From: Microbacterium helvum
Lineage (GTDB): Bacteria > Actinomycetota > Actinomycetes > Actinomycetales > Microbacteriaceae
Assembly (NCBI RefSeq): GCF_014779795.1
Contig: NZ_JACXZS010000013.1
Span: 62,001-126,000 of the forward strand
Direction of reading: 5' to 3'
Length of the DNA: 64,000 nucleotides
The notes beneath the pieces were generated by a model. That model had not been told where the DNA came from and made no database searches. It saw only the letters and a program-made list of their open reading frames with translations. The position numbers and the translations under genes are program-made. Below are positions 17,253-26,317 of the stretch, one piece after another; the first letter of the stretch is position 1, and each line of letters opens with the position of its first letter.

Positions 17253-18778
17253 CAGGCGCCCCTTTCATTCGAGGCGCTGTCGCGCCGGATCATCTCCACG
17301 GCCGCTTCGCGGTAGGCGATGGCGCCGGCCGACTGTCCATCGTAGGCGAGAACGGACTGCCCGAAGCTCGGTGCTTCTGAGACACGCACCGAGCGAGGGA
17401 TGATCGTGTCCAGCACCTGGCTCGGGAAGTGCTCGCGCACTTCGTCGGCGACCTGCTGCGCAAGGCGCGTGCGACCGTCGTACATCGTGAGCAGGATGGT
17501 CGAGAGCTGCAGTCGCGGATTGAGGTGCTTCTGGATCATCTGGACCGTCCCGAGCAGCTGGCTGAGACCTTCGAGAGCGTAGTACTCGCACTGGATCGGG
17601 ATGAGCAGTTCGCCGGCGGCAGTGAAGGCGTTGATCGTCAGAAGACCCAGCGATGGCGGGCAGTCGATCAGGATGAAGTCGAGCAGGTCGGGATTGCTCG
17701 CGAGGTAGTCGTCGACTGCCACCCGCAGCCGGTGTTCGCGGGCGACCTGCGACACCAGTTCGATCTCGGCACCGGCGAGGTGGATCGTGCTCGGTGCGCA
17801 CAACAGGTTCGGCGACTCAGGGCTCACCTGGATGATGTCGGCCAGCGGGAACTCGTCGATGAGCACGTCATAGACGCTGGGAATGTCGGATGTGTGCGGT
17901 ACCCCGAGCGCGGTCGACGCGTTGCCCTGGGGGTCGAGGTCGATCACGAGCACTCGCGCCCCGCGTTCGGCCAGAGCCGCAGCGAGGTTGACGGTGGTGG
18001 TGGTCTTGCCGACGCCGCCCTTCTGGTTCGAGACCGTGAGCACACGCGTGCGCCCGGTGAGGTGCACCTCGGCCTCTTCGAGTGCTTTGCGACGCGCCGT
18101 CAGATCCGCGAGCTCCCGCGCGATCGGGGAGTCGTCGTCTTCCTGCTCGACGTCTGCGGCGTCTTCCTGCGTGATGGGGGATTCCTCTTCTTGCGTGTCG
18201 GCGGGGGCGGCCTCTGCGGCCTCTGGTTCGGTATCAGCCTGCTCAGCGGTAGCTTCGGGTTCCGCGGCATCCTGGTGCCGTTCCGGGTCTGCATCCCGAG
18301 CCGACTCCGCACCTGCGGGCTCGTCGGGCATCTGCGACGTCTCGTCAGCGTACTCGCTGGATGCGACATCGGCGTCGGCGTCGGCGGTCGCCGAGTCTTC
18401 GGTCTCGGGGGCGTCGCCTGTAGCTCGGGCGAGGTCGTCGGCGACCTCGACCTCAGGCTGTGCGGGCTCAGGCTGTGCGGGCTCAGGCTGTGCGGGCTCA
18501 GGCTCCGACACGGTCTCGGGGTCGTCGTCCGTCACGGCAGCGACCTCAGACTCGACGGGAGCGTCGCGGTCTGGTGTCCAGACCTCATCCTTCACCGCGG
18601 TGTCTGCAGACGCCAGAGTCGTGACGGTGGGCGGTTCTTCGGACGAGGCGGCGGCCTGAGCCTCGGTCTCGTCGGGTTGTTTCACGTGAAACTCTCCCCC
18701 TTGCGCGAGCCGCTCAACGTCGCTCTCCACCTTATCCCGCCTTCCCCCCATCCCCAGCCGCCGAAGCCACTTGTTCAT
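17252..18778 (-). CDS. parA: Chromosome-partitioning ATPase ParA with long acidic N-terminal extension
   Basis: 508 residues, about 230 more than typical ParA. The C-terminal ~260 residues are a complete Walker-type ATPase: deviant Walker A NQKGGVGKTTTTVN, Walker A' VLVIDLDPQGNAS and Walker B LLDFILIDCPPSLGLL. The first ~235 residues are acidic and low-complexity (Glu/Asp/Ala/Pro, three QPEPA pentapeptides), probably disordered. The start ATG 18778 has AAGGA at the right spacing, so the extension is likely translated. Codons ~29-34 (EFHVKQ) are a parS site. Normally rsmG lies directly upstream; here a 10.2-kb gap intervenes, so parA needs its own promoter. Confidence 0.93.
   Translation of the reverse strand: MNKWLRRLGMGGRRDKVESDVERLAQGGEFHVKQPDETEAQAAASSEEPPTVTTLASADTAVKDEVWTPDRDAPVESEVAAVTDDDPETVSEPEPAQPEPAQPEPAQPEVEVADDLARATGDAPETEDSATADADADVASSEYADETSQMPDEPAGAESARDADPERHQDAAEPEATAEQADTEPEAAEAAPADTQEEESPITQEDAADVEQEDDDSPIARELADLTARRKALEEAEVHLTGRTRVLTVSNQKGGVGKTTTTVNLAAALAERGARVLVIDLDPQGNASTALGVPHTSDIPSVYDVLIDEFPLADIIQVSPESPNLLCAPSTIHLAGAEIELVSQVAREHRLRVAVDDYLASNPDLLDFILIDCPPSLGLLTINAFTAAGELLIPIQCEYYALEGLSQLLGTVQMIQKHLNPRLQLSTILLTMYDGRTRLAQQVADEVREHFPSQVLDTIIPRSVRVSEAPSFGQSVLAYDGQSAGAIAYREAAVEMIRRDSASNERGA
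18452..18496 (-). repeat. 15-bp tandem repeat inside parA, three copies
   Basis: Unit CTCAGGCTGTGCGGG (plus strand) occurs three times, followed by a partial fourth, encoding the Pro/Glu/Ala/Gln pentapeptides of the ParA N-terminal extension. Frame-preserving length. Confidence 0.9.
18678..18693. promoter_or_regulatory. parS site 1 (within parA)
   Basis: TGTTTCACGTGAAACT, 15 of 16 consensus bases, read through as parA codons ~29-34. ParB binding here could also influence parAB transcription. Confidence 0.95.
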
Positions 18779-19114
18779 TCGTTCCTTACCATTCCGCGCG
18801 AGGCATCTATCTCCCTAGTCAACCTCGCTGATGCCTCCTTGCCCCGCCAACCCGCCGCTCAGACGGGAAGCGATTCGCAAGCGATTTGCTTGTCGCGCCG
18901 CGTTCGTCCACCTGCCCGCGAGACGTCGTGCAACCGCGTATTTTCGCGCGCGCAACACTGCCCGCGACACCCGGATCTCCCTCCTCTGCAGCTGTGTGCG
19001 CACGGCTCGGCTGGCGCTGTGCTCCTCTTTCAGCGCGATCTTCGAGTGACTCCGTGCCCTCAGCCATCGCCGAGGCGGTCTTCATCAACGCAAGCCATGG
19101 CGTCGCAGCATCCT

Positions 19115-19130
19115 CGTTTCACGTGAAACA
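19115..19130. promoter_or_regulatory. parS site 2
   Basis: CGTTTCACGTGAAACA, 15 of 16 consensus bases, perfect 14-bp core; 437 bases from site 1. Confidence 0.95.
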
Positions 19131-19296
19131 CGCGCGCCTAGATCGGACAATCACCGGATGCTGACGGCGCCCCTGCGCGCATAGCCGAGGTGCATCGGGC
19201 TCCACTACACGCATCGACCGGACGCGACGACCGCGAGTTGTGCCCCGAGCCTGCCGCGACCTTGAGAAGGCGGCGCAGCGGAGGGATGAGTGTAAT

Positions 19297-19810
19297 GAGA
19301 CGAGCAGCCCCGGGAGCAACGGCGACCCCGCTGATCGTCAGTGGGATCAACGCAGAGAGTCGTGAGCGACTGCCGGTGGCCGGCCGCGAGCGGCGGACGC
19401 GCTCGTCGAGGCAATGCAGCGGCAATCCTTCGCGTCTGTTCGAGGCCCCGGGTTCAGCCCTGGGTTGTCACGCAGCCGCAGGTCGTCGTCGTTGCGAGGA
19501 ACGCGCTCGTCAACGCGATCAGCGCGGAGGTGATGATCGGATGCCGGCGGCCGGTCATGGACGGTATGCGCGCTCGTCGACGACATCCACCGAGAGTCCT
19601 CTACATCCGTCCGGGTCAACCCGCCGAGTTCAGTTCCGGTCTGTCGCGCAGCCGCAGAGACGGCGTCGTTCCACGGAACGGAGCGATCGCGGACGACACC
19701 ATAACGCGGAACCGGCCATGCAGACGACGACGGTGCGATCAGCGCAGAGAATGACGATGAATGGATGGCGGCGGCCGACATCGAATCGGCACACGCGCTC
19801 GTCAACGAGA
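19297..19810 (+). repeat. Degenerate direct repeats of about 170-176 bp
   Basis: Three landmark words recur in the same order. GATCARCGCRGAG is at 19345, 19517 and 19737. GCGCTCGTCRA is at 19399, 19570 and 19795. CGCAGCCGCAG is at 19471 and 19647. The first two units are spaced 171-176 bases, the next about 220. Each unit also has a decayed palindrome (GTTGCGAGGAAC at 19491, GTTCCACGGAAC at 19668) where a parS may once have been. Confidence 0.65.
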
Positions 19811-20053
19811 AGCGCGAAATGCACGCATGCGCGGGGCGACCGTGGCGGTTCGGTCCTGTTTCGGAAGGCACGCCACGTGACCGCCGTCGTCGCAGGAGCG
19901 GTCTCGCTGCGACGAGGCGATGCCGGCGCTTCGGATAGGGCACTCGGTGAGCGCCACCAGACAGAGAGGCGGCGTCCCACTGAACTGGGCGCCATACGCT
20001 CTCGGTCGAGACGAGCGTGCCGCGCCCTGCCCGATTACCGCGACCTCCCCGCG

Positions 20054-20069
20054 TGTTTCACGTGAAACA
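20054..20069. promoter_or_regulatory. parS site 3
   Basis: TGTTTCACGTGAAACA, all 16 consensus bases. Confidence 0.97.
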
Positions 20070-20128
20070 TTGATCCGATCCTCCGAGCTCTGGCGGCCTT
20101 GCACTTCTTCCTTCGGGTGCGGATGGGC

Positions 20129-20177
20129 GCGGGTGTCCGGGTTCTGGACCGTGGTGGCGCAGAACCCGGACACCCGC
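20129..20177. repeat. 18-bp perfect inverted repeat, 13-base loop
   Basis: Arms 20129-20146 and 20160-20177 are exact reverse complements rich in G and C (GGGTGTCCGGGTTCTG core). It lies 60 bases from parS site 3. No T-run follows and no gene is adjacent, so ordinary termination is not an obvious role. Confidence 0.85.
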
Positions 20178-21024
20178 GGCAAGGGGGCAGGCGGCGATCT
20201 GCGAGAGAGGAGGTGCTGAATGTCTATCCGATTGCCTGCGCGCCGGAGCAACGATCCGTCTCGGTGCCGCACGCGACAACGCCGTTCGTGAGCGACGCGA
20301 CTGACGGCGGACATGAGCGCTGTGGCGGCTGAGCGGCTGCGCCTGCCGTGGTCTAGGTCGTGGGGCTCGTCCTACACAGAGGCGGTGGCAGGCTGTCACA
20401 CCGAGGAGCCCTTGCATACGGGACTGCACGCTCATGGTCAGCGCGCTTCCTCCCACGACGAAGTCATCTTCTCGGCATGGAGGGGCCGGGTTCTCGAACC
20501 AGGACGGCCCAGCCAGAAGGGGGACGCGCAGCCCAGCGCGCCGCATCGATCGGCGTCCGATCCGGCGTTCGCGCGGATGTGAGGCTGCTGGGTGAGTCCA
20601 CGCCTCTGACCGTTCGCACCATTCGCGATGGGGATGCGAGGGTCCGGGAGCCGCACGTACATCACGGTGCGGCGACGGACGTCCCGCGTGCACCCAGGTA
20701 CGCGCCAGCACTCAACGCTCCGATCTGTTGGTGCAGATCCTTGGAGGCCGTCCAGGTCGAAGACAGGGGCAGCTGCCACAGTGTCGATCGTTCCTGTGCT
20801 CTTGAATGTGGGCGCCACCCGTCGCGGCGGCAGCGTCATTCTGAGCCGGCGCTCCCATCCAGTAGCCACCACACGTAGGGGAGACCACTGACGCGCTGAT
20901 CTCCACGACGGTGGGGGATCGGTCGGCCCCAGGATTCTCCCGTTGATGCAGGAGCGTTCAGGCTCTCAGCGCTCCTAACACAGCCCCACTGCGGCTTCCG
21001 TGGACGCGTTCGGGCGATACGCGG

Positions 21025-21040
21025 TGTTTCACGTGAAACG
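21025..21040. promoter_or_regulatory. parS site 4
   Basis: TGTTTCACGTGAAACG, 15 of 16 consensus bases. Confidence 0.95.
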
Positions 21041-21380
21041 TCACCGCGATGTCCGCAGCGCGGCCGAATTCCACGTCGATCCCCGGCGCTTCGGGACTGC
21101 CGCAAGGTGCGAACCCGAACCGCTGGGGAGCTGCGACTCGTGCGGAGGGCCACCGGCCAGTCGACCGAGCGCGAGCCGGTGTGTTTGCTCTGAGCGGCGA
21201 GTGCAGGAAGTCCACGACCTAGCGACAGCCGGCGCCGGGACATGCAGGCGCGTACGCCCGGCAAACTCGGGGCTTGTGACACAGCGCCATCCTGGCACAC
21301 ACGCGGCGTAGTGCCCGTTCTGATCACAGGCCAGTACACGAGCGCAGGCGGTCAGGTCGCCGCGAGCTCAGGCGGCCGGT

Positions 21381-21396
21381 TGTTTCACGTGAAACG
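21381..21396. promoter_or_regulatory. parS site 5
   Basis: TGTTTCACGTGAAACG, 15 of 16 consensus bases; last site before the insertion sequence. Confidence 0.95.
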
Positions 21397-21574
21397 GAAG
21401 CCTTGGAAGGCGGCAGATCTCGATCCCTCGCCCGGCGTCCGCCGGCGTCGCGTCTCTGACGCGAGCACGGTCGGCGGAATGGGTAGAGGATTGGCGCCGA
21501 GATTCGAGTAGCCCCGGCGTCCAACAGGGTGGTCACATGGCCCGCCGAATACAGCGCAAAGAAGGGTCAGGGCG

Positions 21575-21583
21575 GTCAGACCG
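21575..21583. repeat. Target-site duplication, left copy
   Basis: GTCAGACCG, identical to 22998-23006, directly abuts the left inverted repeat of the IS256-family element. Confidence 0.9.
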
Positions 21584-22997
21584 GGTTGCGTCCAATAGCG
21601 TGGTGTACGGATTGGCGGGTGGCCGTGTCGCTGTGAATGTGGCGACGGTCACCGCGTGATCCTTCGAGAGAACTCTTCACATCCATCTCGAAAGGAAAAT
21701 GACGATGACCGTCGTACCCAGTATCGACCCTGCCCGCTTCCTCGAGGAGCACCTCACCCAGGCCTCGCCCGATCTACTCCGGGAGATGCTCACCTCGTTC
21801 ATCAACGCGCTGCTGTCCGCTGACGCCGATAACGTGTGCGGCGCGTCGTACGGAACGATCAGCGATGACCGGGTGAACCGTCGCAACGGGTACCGGCACC
21901 GCGACTTCGACACCCGTGCCGGCACGATCGACGTGAAGATCCCGAAGCTGCGGCAGGGCACCTACTTCCCGGAGTGGCTGCTGGAACGCCGCCGCCGCGC
22001 GGAGGCGGCGCTTACCACCGTGGTCGCCACCAGTTACCTGCTCGGCGTGTCCACGCGTCGGATGGATGATCTGGTGAAGACCCTCGGGATCACCGGGCTG
22101 TCGAAGTCGCAGGTGTCGGAGATGGCGCGGGACCTCGACGAGCAGGTCGAGCAGTTCCGCACCCGCCCGCTGGATGCCGGCCCGTACTCGTTCGTCGCCG
22201 CCGACGCGCTGACCATGAGGGTCCGCGAGGGCGGCCGGGTGGTGAAGGTCGCGGTGCTGGTCGCGACCGGCGTGAACGCGGACGGCTACCGCGAGATCCT
22301 CGGCCTGCAGGTCGCGTCGACCGAGGACGGCGCCGGCTGGCTGACGTTCTTCCGCGACCTGGTCGCCCGCGGCCTGACCGGGGTGAAGCTGGTCACTTCC
22401 GACGCCCACGCAGGGCTGGTCGCCGCGGCCGGCGCGACGCTCGGGGGCAGCTGGCAGAGATGCCGCACCCACTACGCCGCGAACCTCATGTCGGTGACAC
22501 CCAAGTCCTCGTGGCCATGGGTGAAGACCCTGCTGCAAACCGTGTTCGACCAGCCCGATACGCCGTCCGTCAACGCCCAGTTCGATCGCGTCCTCGACGC
22601 CCTGCAGCACAAGCTGCCCCGCTCGTTCGAGCACCTCGAGGCCGCCCGGGAGGAGATCCTCGCGTTCACCGCGTTCCCGAAAGAGATCTGGAAGCAGATC
22701 TGGTCCAACAACCCGAACGAGCGACTCAACCGGGAGATCCGCCGCCGCACCGACGTCGTCGGCATCTTCCCCAACCGCGACGCGATCATCCGCCTCGTCG
22801 GCGCCGTGCTCGCCGAGCAGCACGACGAGTGGGCCGAGCAACGCCGCTACCTCGGCCTCGACGCCCTCGCCAAAGCCCGCCGCGTCGGCGAACCCGACAC
22901 CGAGGAGGTGCCAGAACCCGACCTGAGAGCCCTCACCGCCTGAACCCCAAACACCCGAAGATCACGAATCAGATACACCACTCAAAAGGACTTGACC
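21584..22997 (+). mobile_element. Complete IS256-family insertion sequence
   Basis: 1414 bp. The left end (GGTTGCGTCCAATAGCGTGG) and the reverse complement of the right end (GGTCAAGTCCTTTTGAGTGG) are imperfect terminal inverted repeats, both continuing TGGTGTA; about 17 of the first 24 positions match. A 9-bp direct duplication GTCAGACCG flanks it, the size expected for IS256. It holds one intact transposase gene. Identical duplications and an open frame indicate a recent insertion into the parS array. Confidence 0.93.
21699..22943 (+). CDS. IS256-family (mutator-type) transposase
   Basis: 414-residue DDE transposase. The N-terminal DNA-binding part has YGTISDDRVNRRNGYRHRDFDTRAGTID and LLGVSTRRMDDLVKTLGI. 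The RNase H-like catalytic core has DALTMRVREGG, LVTSDAHAGL and the conserved helix WSNNPNERLNREIRRRTDVVGIFPN carrying the catalytic Glu. Full family length with no frameshift. It starts at ATG 21699 or three codons later at ATG 21705; GAAAGGAAAA lies upstream. Confidence 0.96.
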   Translation: MTMTVVPSIDPARFLEEHLTQASPDLLREMLTSFINALLSADADNVCGASYGTISDDRVNRRNGYRHRDFDTRAGTIDVKIPKLRQGTYFPEWLLERRRRAEAALTTVVATSYLLGVSTRRMDDLVKTLGITGLSKSQVSEMARDLDEQVEQFRTRPLDAGPYSFVAADALTMRVREGGRVVKVAVLVATGVNADGYREILGLQVASTEDGAGWLTFFRDLVARGLTGVKLVTSDAHAGLVAAAGATLGGSWQRCRTHYAANLMSVTPKSSWPWVKTLLQTVFDQPDTPSVNAQFDRVLDALQHKLPRSFEHLEAAREEILAFTAFPKEIWKQIWSNNPNERLNREIRRRTDVVGIFPNRDAIIRLVGAVLAEQHDEWAEQRRYLGLDALAKARRVGEPDTEEVPEPDLRALTA

Positions 22998-23006
22998 GTC
23001 AGACCG
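22998..23006. repeat. Target-site duplication, right copy
   Basis: GTCAGACCG directly after the right inverted repeat, identical to the left copy. Confidence 0.9.
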
Positions 23007-23424
23007 CCGCAATGACCCCAGATCTCCATTCAATGGAGGGCACGCTCAGCTGGCGAGTTCTCACCTGTTGCGCCCCAGCCTTCGCGCCGCTACCGGGCGA
23101 CGCGCGAGGATCAACGAGATAGGCCGGTCAGTAGCGACCTGCGGCACTGTCCTCGCCGCACCCGCTGTTTACGATGAGCGCCTCGCTTGCATCCACGTTT
23201 CCGCGTCACACGAAGGAGCCGACTCCGCGAGGGACCCGCCAGCCTTGGTAAGGCAGACACAGAGTCGCGCCGACGCCTGTGCGTTCGTGGGCACCCCGCA
23301 GGGCTGGGGCCACGGGCTCTGCACCCCATTCCGCCACCGGCAGACACACGTGCCCCAGGGCGACCAGCGCGACGCACCAGGCCTGGGCGCACAGCCGGAG
23401 ACGGCGAACGCCGCTGGGAGTCGA

Positions 23425-23440
23425 TGTTTCACGTGAAACC
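23425..23440. promoter_or_regulatory. parS site 6
   Basis: TGTTTCACGTGAAACC, 15 of 16 consensus bases. Removing the IS and one target copy puts it about 621 bases from site 5. Confidence 0.95.
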
Positions 23441-23758
23441 TTGCTCGGGGTAGGGCACGCTTCAACGAACAGACTCATGCGCGCGTGTGACGCTCAGCCC
23501 GCGTTCTCGCTGGACGCGGATGTCCAGCCGGTGTCGCGTCACACCGCGCCTCAACATGCCATGCCCATCCTCTGTGGGGTGCACCATGGACGACACACCC
23601 CCTGGACCATCGACTGACGCTCTCGCTGACGAGCGACAGCACCGCGCGTCCGCGGGTGGGGTCGCGGTGCTGCATGTATCTATGCACGTCAGCGGACGTG
23701 CAAGACAACGGACCGAAGAGTGCGGCTGCTTTCGCGCTGATGTTCACTCGACGCGACT

Positions 23759-23773
23759 GTTCACGTGGAACAC
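23759..23773. promoter_or_regulatory. Decayed parS copy
   Basis: TGTTCACGTGGAACA: one T lost and one A changed to G relative to parS. Probably weak or inactive; 334 bases from site 6. Confidence 0.6.
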
Positions 23774-24007
23774 GGATACGGCGGGCACGAGGTTCGTGCG
23801 CAACCGCCCGGTCTCGTCGCCTCACCGCGGCCCCGCGAGTTCCCAGCGGTAACCAGGTCACACACGAGTGAACGGCGCGCCCCCCTCGAGCGCCACGCCG
23901 GACGATTCGCCCCGCGGTCTGGGCGCCGGGGTTACGGGCATGTCAGAGGACGCGCAAACCAAACCACCCCCAAAGCCAGTCCAGCAGCCACTACGGACGA
24001 ACAAGGA

Positions 24008-24023
24008 TGTTTCACGTGAAACG
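24008..24023. promoter_or_regulatory. parS site 7
   Basis: TGTTTCACGTGAAACG, 15 of 16 consensus bases. Confidence 0.95.
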
Positions 24024-24183
24024 CACGATTATCGAGCCCTGACGGAGCGACGTCCCAACCAGGCACGGCGCGACATCGCCCACGCGGGATGCGATATCGA
24101 CATCTCGGCACAAGCGAGTCGCCAAGCAGACCCGAGAACCCGGCCATGGCCCGGCCGGCTCCACTGCGGTCCACCCGCGAGAA

Positions 24184-24199
24184 TGCTTCACGTGAGACA
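24184..24199. promoter_or_regulatory. Decayed parS copy
   Basis: TGCTTCACGTGAGACA, 14 of 16 consensus bases with the central eight intact. May still bind ParB weakly. Confidence 0.7.
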
Positions 24200-24356
24200 C
24201 CGGCCCGCGAACACCCAGGGTTTGAGATCTGGCGGGTACGGCAGCGTCCTCCACCCGTGAGAGGCGAACGTCGACATATGCGAACTACGCAGGCGAGCAG
24301 CACATCCAGGCACCGGGACATGAATGCGTCCCGTTCCAGTGCCGCGCCCGGACGGA

Positions 24357-24372
24357 TGTTTCACGTGAAACG
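24357..24372. promoter_or_regulatory. parS site 8
   Basis: TGTTTCACGTGAAACG, 15 of 16 consensus bases; 173 bases from the preceding decayed copy. Confidence 0.95.
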
Positions 24373-24695
24373 AGCGACTCGCCGAACACCCGCTGATCGA
24401 GATCGCGCCGCCGAGTACTGCGACATCGCACCCACGGCGCACAATCGCCGGGTTCCCACGCCGCCCACCCGAACAACACACCGACCGACTGGGTGGATGC
24501 GGCATGTTCCATGCGTCGCCACGCGGGTGCTTTCGCGCGACCCAGCCGCGCACCCACGGATCGAGGTCCGGATAGTGAACAGCGAGATCGCACTCACGGG
24601 CCCGGCTCGTCGGCTTCTCCTACTGAGAGATGCGCACGATCTCGCGACACGGAGCGATATGCAACTCGACTCCCATGGCGCGCACCCGACAAAGG

Positions 24696-24711
24696 CGTCT
24701 CACGCGAAACG
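24696..24711. promoter_or_regulatory. Decayed parS copy
   Basis: CGTCTCACGCGAAACG, 12 of 16 consensus bases; exactly 173 bases before site 9. Confidence 0.5.
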
Positions 24712-24868
24712 AGGGCTCAGCGAGCTCCCACGCGCCTTCGTCACAGCCGCGGACGGCGGCATCCCGCCCACAGGCCGCACTTGTCAACCTCCGCGTCGAG
24801 TTGCCGAGCAGCACGCCCACACACTGCGTGATGGTGCGGCGCGCCGGTGTCTGTTCGTGTCTTGTCAT

Positions 24869-24884
24869 CGTTTCACGTGAAACG
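24869..24884. promoter_or_regulatory. parS site 9
   Basis: CGTTTCACGTGAAACG, 14 of 16 consensus bases, perfect core and fully palindromic. Confidence 0.95.
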
Positions 24885-25206
24885 AGCGGCCCTTCGAACG
24901 CGGAGCTGCCGAATCTCCATCGATCGCAACCATTCACACCCATCGGACGGATGGCGAACCCCCAGCGCCGGGGCGACCGGAACAACGCACCGCTGAACCA
25001 GCTGGCTATTCGGCCCGATCCACCGTCGTCCACGCGGACCACAGCAGTGCGGAGTACGGACAGCGCACCGGCGTAGCGGGCCCGTGCAGGCCGCGGGAGG
25101 TCGTCGAGCAGGGAGAAGACCTCTGGCCACCCAGCTCACACGCCGCACTAGGGTGGCAGCGCCAACGATCACGGCCGGGGACGCGGTGACTGAGGCTGGA
25201 CGATGA

Positions 25207-25221
25207 TGTTCACGTGAAACG
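25207..25221. promoter_or_regulatory. Decayed parS copy
   Basis: TGTTCACGTGAAACG: parS with one T of the left half deleted; 338 bases from site 9, about two repeat lengths. Confidence 0.6.
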
Positions 25222-25501
25222 GTGGCGTTCCTGCCCTTCGGGGAGAATCACGGGCTCCCGGATACCGCCGCAGTAGGGGAACCCTGACGACAGTGCCGAC
25301 ATGCGGAAGGTACAGCGGGCAATGTGCGTCACATGCGAAGAGCGTCACGTGCCGACGGAGTGGGTCGAGATCGACCGCCGTCTCGGATCTCGAGCTCGCC
25401 ACTTGCATGTGTGCCATTGCTTGCTGCGTCGCATCCACGCAAGAGCGGCCCTCCACACACGGTGAGTTGCGGGCACGCGTCCACGGGACCTATCGCGTTA
25501 A

Positions 25502-25517
25502 GGTTTCACGTGAAACA
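25502..25517. promoter_or_regulatory. parS site 10
   Basis: GGTTTCACGTGAAACA, 15 of 16 consensus bases. Confidence 0.95.
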
Positions 25518-26301
25518 CCGACCGCGTTCATCAAGGTTGAGCAACCCACATCACGCGGGGAACAGCACACGTCCAACAATCCGCAGACATCAGTGTCATC
25601 CTGCAGCCGCAGCACCTGCGGTGGTCACCGCGCGAGAACGAAGGGGCTCCGCGTCAGACTCGGGTGCATAGCTCCGATTCGACCCGCCTCACCGCATCTC
25701 CGTGTCGCTTCATCGAGCGAGCCGCGTCTCGCTGCGCGATAGCCGGCAGGGCCCGGCGCGGGAGTGGAGAATGCGCGCCGACCGTGCGCGATGCGAGTTC
25801 CCACCGAGCGCCGCGCGCTGGCCCATCGGCATACCCGACTTGCAGGGGGAGCGGAGTGCTGGATCCGTATCCGACAGGGTGCTTCAGCGAGCGGTCGATC
25901 TGATCAGCAACGACGGCCATCCCCGTCGATCCCGCACCTCATCCGTGCTGCGATCACCGTCCGATCTACTAGACATCCACGAGCAACGTTCCGAAGCCCT
26001 GTGCGGATTCGTGGACATGTCACGCGATGCGACTCCTTCGCGGTGAACCCTCATCACCTGAGAATTCGGGGCCAGCCTCGGCCAGCTCCCAAATAGACAG
26101 GGGAGCATCACCCCCCAATCACACGCTCGCCGGTGGATACGGACGTTACCTCCGCGTGGACCCGGAGTCCTCGTCGACTAGTCCGTGCGCGCGAGCGCAG
26201 ACGCGCTCCACGGTTCCGGGCAATCGCACGGCGCCGCAACGGGCAGGTAGATCAATCGCAGGAGTGCGGGCCGCACGCGTGATGGCGTTCAAGCTAGGGC
26301 G

Positions 26302-26317
26302 TGTTTCACGTGAAACA
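26302..26317. promoter_or_regulatory. parS site 11
   Basis: TGTTTCACGTGAAACA, all 16 consensus bases. Confidence 0.97.

Larger units (their letters stand above)
18779..21574. other. Gene-free stretch, left part of the parS array
   Basis: No open frame here looks like a gene. The frames present shift every few hundred bases, lack ribosome-binding sites and family motifs, and often read straight through parS palindromes. It holds parS sites 2-5, degenerate direct repeats near 19.3-19.8 kb and a long hairpin at 20129-20177. The AAGGA ribosome-binding site of parA is on the minus strand at 18783-18787; no convincing promoter was identified. Confidence 0.75.
24008..24870 (+). repeat. Degenerate ~173-bp tandem repeat with one parS or parS relic per unit
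   Basis: Palindrome positions 24008, 24184, 24357, ~24529, 24696 and 24869 give steps of 176, 173, ~172, ~167 and 173. Words recur at fixed offsets inside units: CGACATCGC at +63 and +64 (units 24008 and 24357); GAACAACACACCG-like at +111 to +114 (24184, 24357, 24869); ATGCG-N4-GTTCCA at +140 (24184 and 24357). Between these words similarity is low, so the duplications are old. Confidence 0.65.

Noticed and set aside
15639..17315. 558-codon plus-strand frame across the 117-bp repeats and parB
   Set aside because: Antisense to parB; its repetitive opening is produced by the 117-bp triplication, which is a multiple of three.
19190..20065. 291-codon plus-strand frame in the parS block
   Set aside because: Arg/Ser-rich with no motif; its internal repetition follows the ~172-bp DNA repeats, and it ends inside a parS palindrome.
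24089..24880. 263-codon plus-strand frame spanning several parS sites
   Set aside because: Reads parS as FHVKR, has no ribosome-binding site or family match, and its periodicity is that of the DNA repeat.
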